The notes under the pieces: generated by a model | What the model saw: the letters and a program-made list of their open reading frames with translations, nothing else | What the model was told of the DNA's origin: nothing | The model's database searches: none | Shown here: one piece after another, positions 56,443 to 64,000 of the stretch | Layout: every line of letters begins with the position of its first letter | How positions within the stretch are numbered: the first letter of the stretch is position 1 | Source of the DNA: Lophium mytilinum | Lineage: Eukaryota > Ascomycota > Dothideomycetes > Mytilinidiales > Mytilinidiaceae | Assembly: GCA_010093605.1 (NCBI GenBank) | Contig: MU004200.1 | Span: forward strand, 130,155-194,154 | Direction: 5' to 3' | Length of the DNA stretch: 64,000 nt | Program-made: the position numbers and the translations under genes

Positions 56443-58394
56443 TCAATACACCTCCCCAAACCCACACCTTTCAGCCTCCTTCAGCCTCTCCACCTCATCA
56501 GCTCTCACCTTCCCCTCCCTCACCCGCTCATCCAACCCCTCTCCATCCTCCTCTTCCTCCCCATCCCCCTCTTCCCCTTCCTCAACCTCCATACACCCCT
56601 TCAACGCCTCCTCCAAAATCGGCTTCTCCCGCTCCCTCTCCTTCCCCGCCGCCGCCTCCAAATCATCACTCACCTCATCCCCATCCCCCAACGCATCCGC
56701 CCTCGCCCCACTCCCCATCCCACTCGCTGCGACCCACTCCGCCTCACTCATCCGCCTCGTCGCCGCCTTCCGCTCCCGGCTCTGCGTGCTATCCTTCTCC
56801 CGCTGCCGCGAGCTCGCCCGGAACCGATTCCCCTGCTTCCCCCCCCCTGCCCCCTCCGTCTTCGCCTTCGCCGCCCCGTGCGCGTGCCCGTGATGCGCCC
56901 CCTGGTGGTGGTGTAGCTGGTGGTGCTGGTGCATGTTCGGGAAGTAGTCGCTGTCATCCGACAGCCCGCCCGCTCCTGCGGCCTCCCCCGGGGTGCCCGT
57001 GCCAGAGCGCGAGCCGCCGAAGTCGCGGCCCGGGTGCAAGTGGCGTAGGATGGAGGGGTCGCGGGGCGCGGGCGGGTAGCGGGTTAGTGGGATGGTGGTG
57101 GCGGCGTCTTCCTGCTCGGAGGTGTTGGGGCTGCCGTCGGAGGAGGAGAGGGGGTCGGCGGAGGCCGACGCTGAGGCGTCGTTGGGGGACATTGGCATTG
57201 GCGGGAGGAGGGCCGAGGTGGGTTTGGCGGAGGTGGAGGTCGTGGTGTTGCTGGTTTTGCGAGGAGTTTTGGAGGGGGTGGGTTCGGCGATGGTGGGCGG
57301 GGAGGGATCTTTTTCTTGATGAGAGATTTTCGAGGGTGACGTGGTGTGAGTGTGGGGATCGTCGTTGGTTTTCGGGGTCGTGGTAGGGAGGGCAGGGGCT
57401 GGGAGGGCGCTACCGGTTGCAAAGTCGGCGGTGTTTTGACGCCTTGCGCGGCGAGGGAAGACGACTTGAGAGTGGTTGCAGCCGTCTGCACAGCCGCCCC
57501 AGCGACGGACGGGGATGACTGGGGAGGACGAGTAAGGAGGTGGTGGGGGCCCTTTGGAGGAGGTTAAAGAGCCGGTGCTGGCGGAGTGCTTCTCGAGAGA
57601 GGCGGCGCGGCGTTTGAGTTCAGACCAGGTGCGTAGCTCGTTTTGGAGGATGTAGCGGCCGTTGGACTGATTTTGCTTCATGACGATGAACTCGCAATGG
57701 TTGACATTTCGAAGGTCTTCAAAGTATTCGACCGACCAATGATACCTGGGAAGCGTGAGTGATGTGAAGGAAAGGTTCCAGGGCAAGCAGAGTCCTACCA
57801 TTTCATCAAGAAGACTCTTGTCATAAGCCCATGCGTGACCAGCACGCATACGCTTGGAAAGTCCTCTTCTCCAAACAACCGCCACATACTCTCGTTGAAG
57901 CCACTGACGCGGTCATATGCATCGGCAGCACTCTCGCCGCTGGGGATGCGGTAGAAGAAATGGCCGTAGTCCGCCCGCTCTTGCCACATCCTCTCCATCT
58001 CTGCAGAACATGGCTGGAAGTTCCCAAAGTCCTGCTCGCGGAGTCGAGGCTCTTCGAACACTTTGATCTTGTGGCGGGGGAATGGCGATGGAGTGGGGTC
58101 GTCTGAGGTCAAAGACTTGAGGATGCCTTCGGTGGTCTCGCGAGTACGTCGGTAGGGCGAGGTAAAGAACTGGAGGGTGTCGTCGGGCTTGAGCATTGAA
58201 CGGAGGCGGCGTCCTGCTTCTTCAGCCTGTGGCGGGGTGGTTAGATACAGCTGTTCGGGCGAAGGGTGCGGCTCGCGTACCTGGTTCTGCCCATCTGCTG
58301 TGAGTTTCACGCGGTGGTCGGGGATGAACTGGTGTATGTCGCGGTTCTTGTTGCCTTCTGACTGGGCGTGCCGCACGAGGATTATCATCTGCAT
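56443..58394 (-). CDS. DET1-like histidine phosphatase with a long disordered tail
   Basis: Phosphatase of the histidine (phosphoglycerate mutase) superfamily. Three exons (58394-58281, 58226-57799, 57745-56443) give 614 residues. The catalytic His is in ILVRHAQSEGN (residue 9); further family markers are TSPYRRTRET, EEPRLREQDFGNFQ, YGHFFYRIPSGESAADAYDRV and the second His in LVTHGLMTRVFLMKW. These match yeast Det1/YDR051C closely. Yeast Det1 ends near residue 334, whereas here some 340 residues of Pro/Ser/Thr/Glu-rich sequence follow, with a His-rich patch (HQHHQLHHHQGAHHGHAH) and an acidic end. The ATG at 58394 gives a start 9 residues before the catalytic His; the frame is open upstream but without ATG. 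Confidence 0.88.
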
Positions 58395-58833
58395 CTGAGC
58401 ATTAGCTGCTGGTGGCCGTGCATGAGGCGGAGGCACTTGCTCGTGGTTTTCCCATATTTGTGACGTATTTACAGAACGATTAAGGTGGCAATCTATAGGT
58501 ATTTGGACAGTCTATGAGAAAATGTGGAGAGTGGCAACCGGGGTATATTTGTTGTTTGTTGCATGTCGATGGCGAGATGCGACGGGTGTAGAGGATATAA
58601 TGCCAAGCGGTGAATGCCTCCTCCACCTTGACTATCGGAGTCCTGACATCAACCTCACTCCAGCTCTTCCCGCTCGCCAGAACTGCCAGGCCTCTTTGCT
58701 TGCTCGCACCTACATTGTGCACATGTAACCATCTCGGTCTATATCTCTTTCATCCTGTCTTTCCTTTCCCATACCCTCCCTCGGCTTCGGCCACGGATAC
58801 TTCACAGACACCTCCGATGCAGACCCGGTAACA
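58395..58833. other. intergenic, divergent promoters
   Basis: 440 bp between the DET1-like gene and the ketopantoate-reductase-like gene. No distinct element recognised. Confidence 0.45.
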
Positions 58834-60386
58834 ATGCGCTGGGCCGGGTGGCCTTCTTCCAGTCTACAACTCGACGTCCAGCATGGTGGGCGCAGGATGC
58901 TTTGGGCGAGAAAAAAGCAGATGAGATAAAGGAGGGCGAAAGGTATGGCCAAGATTCCGTCTCATCTCGGTGCAGAGTTAACATCTCCAGCGTGAGCGAC
59001 ATAGACGACCTAGAACCTTTCCAACCACTTCGAGACGTCGCAGACTTCTACCGTAGCGAGGAAGTCTTTGACCGACGGATTCATATCATCGGCATAGGCA
59101 ATGTAGGCCGCTTCATTGCCCACTCGATCCGCGGCGTCCCCAGCCCTCCACCCGTCACTCTCATATTCCATCGCGCGTTGTACAACCAACAATGGCTAGT
59201 ATCGGACCAGAAGCTCAGAGTGATCACAAACGGCGTCGAAGAGACCATACATGGATTCAACGCCGAAGTAGCCTTTCCCCGCCCACGTCACCACGGCCGT
59301 GAAATTGCAGTCGACGGCTCGGACAGCTTCAACTCATCTGACCCATTTGCCTCTGAGCAGAGCACCGGCCCCACGGTTCTCGAGGGCGAATCTACAAAGC
59401 CCATTCACTCTCTCATCGTCTGCAGCAAATCATCTACGGTAGTCTCAGCCCTCCTGTCGATCCGCCATCGCTTGCTCCCCTCGTCCGTGATCCTCTTCCT
59501 CCAAAATGGCATGGGCACAGTCGATGAAGTAAATGAGATTGTGTTCCCCGACGCTGCCACTCGGCCACACTACATGATAGGGATAAACTCACATGGCCTC
59601 AATAACGCCCACGTTAATAAGCCGTTTACCACGAACCACGCAGGCTTTGGCACTATCGCCCTGGGCATCCTTCCACACGCCCGCGACAGTCCAGACGCTA
59701 CGAAACACTACCCACTTGCTCCAGTCACCCGTTTCAATCCTGGTGTCGACGAGATAAACCCGGTAGAATCGAAACGCCCCGCCGACCCCGACCCAGATAA
59801 TCCTCAACCTTACTCTTCCAGCTGGCCCAAAACGGCGCGCCACCTGCTTCGCACACTTCTTCGCACACCTGTACTTTGTGCCACTGCCTTCTCTCCACAG
59901 GATGTCCTTCAACTGCAGCTCGAGAAACTAGCTGTCAACTCGGTCATCAACCCCCTCACCGTCCTCCTCGATGCCCGCAACGGCGCCATTCTGTATAATT
60001 ACGCCCTCACGCGCGTGATGCGCCTCCTCCTCGCCGAAGCTTCCCTCGTCATTCGTTCCCTCCCTGAGCTCAGCCATGTGCCCAATGTCGAGCAGCGCTT
60101 CGGGGCCGGGCGACTGGAGACGCTGGTCGTGGGCGTGGCGAATGCGACGAGGGAGAATGTGAGCAGTATGTTAGCGGATGCGCGAGCGGGCAGGCGGACA
60201 GAGATTGACTACATGAACGGGTGGATTGTGAAGAGGGGCGAGCTCTTGGGGGTGAGCTGCGTGACGAACTTTATGATTCAGGAACTAGTGAAGGGGAAGA
60301 CGAGGATGATATCACATGAGCTCGGGGACAACGTGCCTTTTGTCGGGGTGCATGGTGTCGATGATGGGACAGGAGAGAACCACTGA
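58834..60386 (+). CDS. ketopantoate-reductase-like (ApbA/PanE) protein
   Basis: NADPH-dependent reduction of a 2-oxo acid of the ketopantoate type is the family activity. The Rossmann motif RIHIIGIGNVGRFIAHSI, the central FLQNGMG loop and the C-terminal helical domain with the catalytic Lys in QLEKLAVNSVINPLT (followed by NGAI) are clear. The body is one long exon to the TGA at 60384-60386. Its frame has no ATG near the beginning. One in-phase model starts at ATG 58834, ends exon 1 at 58885 (GTGGGC donor) and resumes at 59005, giving 477 residues (…QHDDLEPFQPLRD). The 5' end remains uncertain. The protein is longer than bacterial PanE (about 300 aa), as usual for fungi. Confidence 0.85.
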
Positions 60387-60555
60387 CTCCAGTTCACGAG
60401 CCGTTGTGTCTATCACATAGTATGACCAAAAATTCTCAATTGCAACCCAATCCACTCCAGCTTTTCGTTGAGACCCGAGTATGAGTGATATCCCAAATCC
60501 CCCAATGCCAAAAACGCCTAACAGATGCACCCCTTTCCTCCCTTTTCCCACTCCC
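60387..60555. other. short convergent intergenic
   Basis: 170 bp shared by two convergent 3' ends. Confidence 0.5.
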
Positions 60556-61096
60556 TTACACTCCCTCCAGCAAATCGTCCAGATCATCACTATCCCACCC
60601 GCCCCCGCCGCCCTTGCGCGTAATCGTAATCTTGGCCGCCTGCTCCTCCTGCTGCTCCGCAACGCTCGCCAGCAGGTCCTTCAGCTGCTCTTCCGTCACT
60701 TTCGTACGCAGCTGTCCGCTGCGCGCCAGCGTGATTAAGTGGTTCTCGACGGCCGTAGCGCGCGATTCTTTGACTAGGCGGATGCGGCCGAGGCGGTCGG
60801 CGGCGTCGGGGGTGAGGACTTGGGAGAGGAGGGAGGAGCGGGCTTCGGCTTCGCGTTGACTGTGAGAGGGTGGGGGTTAGATTGAGGTAGAGGATGAGGT
60901 AGAGGGGGGTGTATTGGGGGGTGGAGGGTACCGTTTCGCGTCTTCTTGTGAGCCTTCTCCTCCCCCGCCAGGGCTGCCTTGCTGTTGGCGGAGCTGTTGG
61001 AGGCGCGCGCGCCGGATCTGGGGCGCGTTAGTGATGTGAGGTGGGGAGGTGAGGGTTAGGGGGTGGATATACCTCTTCGAGGTCGGCGTCGGCCAT
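60556..61096 (-). CDS. PDCD5 / TFAR19 family DNA-binding protein
   Basis: Small helical nuclear/cytosolic protein of the PDCD5 family, linked to apoptosis-like death and chaperonin (TRiC) binding in animals. Three exons (61096-61073, 61017-60932, 60859-60556) give 137 residues. MADADLEEIRRARLQQLRQQQ, LLSQVLTPDAADRLGRIRLVK, KVTEEQLKDLLASV and the acidic DSDDDLDDLLEGV tail are typical. The first exon is 24 nt. It lies about 5 kb from CCT3, a subunit of its animal partner, which may be chance. Confidence 0.93.
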
Positions 61097-61664
61097 TGTG
61101 AGTGCTGTTGACAGCTCGAGAAAATGTCACGATGCGGGTTTGGTGGTGAGGTGGGGCGAGCAGCTAGCGTGGGGCAGCTTAATCAGGGCGGGCTCGTCGA
61201 AAATATAGTGGCAGCTAGTTCTGTCTTTGTTTGAGGTGCCCCCGAAGAGCTATCGAGCTCGTCAAATCGCCTTTTCTAGGTTCACAATGAAGTACCAGCG
61301 GGTTTCGAGCAGTACTAGGCAATCTTACATTACCCCAGAGTTGGCTTTTATCTGAAATACCGGAAGTTTTGGAATACAATTGAAGATTCCACGATTGCCA
61401 CTTTTTGTTCAACGGAACATTTAGTCGTACCATGCTATTATGGTGCTAGTGTATTCTCTCGACATCACTTCGATGTTTGCATGATGAGACCTCAACGACG
61501 ACGATAATAATCTTGTTGGCATTGTTCTTTCGCGGGGATTTGGTTGCGTGGTTACTCTATACTGTATTAGTTGCTCTATGCCCTCAGCATAGCTAATTCC
61601 TCTTTTGCTCATACGCAAACACGTTTGCCACCTACATACACCACTCGAAGAATAGTCAGAGGCA
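61097..61664. other. intergenic, divergent promoters
   Basis: 570 bp between the PDCD5-type gene and the FAD oxidase gene. No element recognised. Confidence 0.45.
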
Positions 61665-63698
61665 ATGCATACGCCTATCATGGCCATGCCCTTAGGGTGG
61701 GCGGCCAGTATGATGGCAATGACTCTCTCTGCATACGCTTTGGGCTCTCATATGTCACCTGAGATACAAGCACCGTTGGGAGTGGAGCCGTCCGAATGGA
61801 GCAAGCTAACTGCCACTTCAGAGCAGAAAGGTAAGGGAGTTTGGTTTCTATCATTTTTCAACTAGTCTACCGTCATCTACGCACTTTCTTGTCCAATTCT
61901 CTCATGCATCCCTTTCCCACTTCATCCCTCTCTCCCGTTCTCGCTGAATTCTCTTTCAGCTGCACCATACAATACCTTCGACGGCGAAGGCTTCCCAGCT
62001 TGCAATGCTGTATCCGCAGTATACGAACCCAGCAGTGTAGACGAAATGGTCCAGATCGTCCAACAAGCTGTGAAATCCAATACCCCAGTCCGCGCTTCCG
62101 GAAAGGGCCATATGTGGTACGACACCATGTGCACGGACGATCCCAAAACCACCATCATCCGCACCGAGAACGTCAATGACATTTACGACTTTGACCTCGA
62201 AGCAGGCTCGGTCATGATAGAAGCTGGCGTTACGTTCTTCCAGCTCGCCGAGTACCTTCACGCTCGCGGAGCGTCGGTTGGCTACGCCCTCGTAAACTGG
62301 AATATCACTCTTGCTGGCTCCGTGGCAATGGGGGCACATCGATCTTCCTTGAGGGAAGACTCGATGGTCGCCGCTGGGGCTTTAGAAATTCACATCATTG
62401 ATGGGTCTGGGAGTTTGAGGAAGGTGGTTCGAGACGAGACTGATGATGAGTGGCTTGCTGCTTCGACGTCGTTGGGCCTTTTGGGTCCGATTGCGAGAAT
62501 GAAGTTCAGGATCTTTCCTGACTTCAAGGTTTATGCTAAGCAGGAAACGTAAGTCTACTTTGTCTGATATAGCAACGCCCTGCTAATGCTACTTTGATTA
62601 GTCTAGACGAGGATGAGGTACTCGATGGCGATATCTACGGACTTATTAGTCCTTATGCTACTGCAAACTTCTGGGTGAGTCTCAAACTTCCTTGATGGGT
62701 CTCCTGACAGGCACTCATCTGTGTTCCGAAGCTAATGTCGCTCTGTAGTGGTGGCCCTATCTCCGCAAATTCCACTACCGCTACTATGACCCTGTTCCAA
62801 CGAACACCTCTGACCAAGAGGGTTTCCAGTCCACCTTCTCCCTCACGCGAACAGAAGCCAACACTGCCCTCTCTCTCCTGAACTCTGGCAAGTACTTTGC
62901 GTCCTCCAACCGAGTAAGTGACATCAATCACTCAACCATATCTACTTCGAAAACTAAACCCACCCCCTCCAGGCAATCGAACGCCTTTTCTTCACCCTCT
63001 GGAACCCCCCAAACTTCCACGATAAGATCACCGACAAGGCCATCATGACCTGGCCCGTCTACGGCTGGAACTACGACGTCCTCATCGGCGGCCTCTATCC
63101 CGGTTACGGCACCGAATGGGACTTCGGGCTGCGCGGCTACACGCTCGAGCTCGCATTCCCCGTCACACAAGCCAACGCTGTGCTCAAGCGCGTACGACAA
63201 GCCTTCGACGACGAAGCCGCCAAGGGCATCGTGATGACAAGCACGTACCGCAGCGGCATCAACATCAAGTTCGGCAAAGCGTACTTCGACTTCCTGGGCC
63301 AGGTGACGTATAATACGAGCGATGGGGCGGATTGGAGTAAGGGGGCGATGATGTTTGATTTTCCGAGTTTCAAGCCGAGTGTAGGGGATGGGTTAAGGTT
63401 TAATGAGCCGTTTTGTGAGTTCTCTCTCTTCCCCCCTATAGTGATATTGGGCTTTCTTCGGTTTAGTTCAGAATTAGCTAACCAAAATGCTTTGGGATTA
63501 GATCATGCGTTGGCGAAGACACTCATTGATGAGTTCCCCTGTCGCCCGCATTGGACCAAGAACACGAGAGATGTATTCCGCCTGGGGGTGAAGCATCTGG
63601 ACCCCGGGTATTTGAAGCGATTCAAGGCGGTGAGGGAGAGGTTCGATCCTAAGGGGTTGTTTATGAGTGTTGTCGGGCAGATTATTGGGGTGTCGTGA
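61665..63698 (+). CDS. secreted FAD-dependent lactone oxidase-like (ALO/GULO family)
   Basis: FAD oxidase of the vanillyl-alcohol-oxidase superfamily, resembling D-arabinono-1,4-lactone and L-gulonolactone oxidases. Six exons (61665-61830, 61960-62548, 62602-62674, 62749-62913, 62973-63414, 63502-63698) give 543 residues. The N-terminus has a hydrophobic signal-like segment (LGWAASMMAMTLSAYALG). The FAD_binding_4/PCMH domain spans about 60-250 (SSVDEMVQIVQQA, ASGKGHMW with the His that can bind FAD covalently, NWNITLAGSVAMGAHRSS). The ALO-type domain ends with CRPHWTKNTRDVF and the typical VRERFDPKGLF. Classical ALO is mitochondrial; a signal peptide suggests an extracellular or secretory-pathway H2O2-producing oxidase. 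An alternative start is ATG 61680. Confidence 0.9.
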
Positions 63699-64000
63699 AA
63701 GAAAAGGTTTTGCTGTGCGTCTGTAGCGGTTTGATATGCTCGATATGATGGCCCCTTATCAAGTATTACTGATGTATACATATTCGTAGTGTCTTTAAGC
63801 TGGTCCCTGGTGATGGCATCTTATGCAGTCATCTAAGCGCTGCATGTAGGTCTTGCTGCCACGTTGTGCTACAGTAAATTTAGAATACGCCGAAGCAGCG
63901 TAGACTCAGCTCATAGCAATAGCACTCTTGTACTATCTTGCCAAGCTAGGCATGGAAAAAGGTGGCACTGCGCATTTTTGTACTCCTGTCTGCCGCTGTT
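63699..64000. other. 3' flank of the lactone oxidase gene to the window edge
   Basis: 300 bp, presumably 3' UTR and intergenic DNA. No gene seen. Confidence 0.5.

Noticed and set aside
1-64000. tRNA, rRNA or CRISPR features
   Set aside because: I looked for T-loop consensus, rRNA-like blocks and regularly spaced repeats by eye and found none convincing; a tRNA scan would be decisive.

Overview
The window is nuclear DNA of a filamentous ascomycete (Pezizomycotina). Reasons: short GT-AG introns of about 50-125 bp with CTNAC-like branch points, housekeeping genes of fungal type (SEC21, RGD1, SEC2, CCT3, PDCD5), fungus-specific families (DUF3712, hydantoinase-DUF917, short heme-thiolate peroxygenase), and one AT-rich transposon with the CpA/TpG loss typical of repeat-induced point mutation (RIP). 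A Dothideomycete or related class is a guess. No rRNA, tRNA, CRISPR array or viral remnant was recognised.

Layout. 0-17.6 kb: the end of an unidentified gene, an aldehyde dehydrogenase, a double-Myb telobox (Teb1-like) DNA-binding protein, a 2-Cys peroxiredoxin and the 14-exon gamma-COP gene SEC21, all on the minus strand; then the F-BAR/RhoGAP gene RGD1 (+) and an orphan protein. 18.7-25.6 kb: three secretory or membrane proteins, namely a 669-aa secreted-type orphan, a small cysteine-free secreted protein and a DUF3712 membrane protein. 26.2-39.1 kb: a metabolic stretch with a class II aldolase divergent from a double-domain L-threonate-dehydrogenase-like enzyme, two orphans, a hydantoinase/oxoprolinase-DUF917 enzyme divergent from an NCS1 (Fur-type) permease, and a short peroxygenase.

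39.24-42.93 kb: a RIP-damaged hAT DNA transposon with terminal inverted repeats and a probable 8-bp target duplication, carrying an internal hairpin insertion. 43.5-48.8 kb: a small secreted KP4-like protein, a small orphan, a PEBP-family gene that reads through only with two frame changes, and a PF04199 cyclase. 49.1-63.7 kb: SEC2 (Rab GEF), an orphan nuclear-type protein, CCT3, a DET1-like histidine phosphatase with a long tail, a ketopantoate-reductase-like enzyme, PDCD5 and a secreted FAD lactone-oxidase-like enzyme.

Most genes are independent housekeeping genes. The parts that look functionally linked are the two divergent enzyme pairs in 26-37 kb: aldolase plus threonate-type dehydrogenase (a split form of a plant multidomain protein) and hydantoinase plus NCS1 permease (uptake and ring opening of a cyclic amide). 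They are the best candidates for an undescribed pathway. Exon coordinates were derived by hand from splice signals, reading-frame phase and family similarity; total lengths divide by three in every spliced model given.
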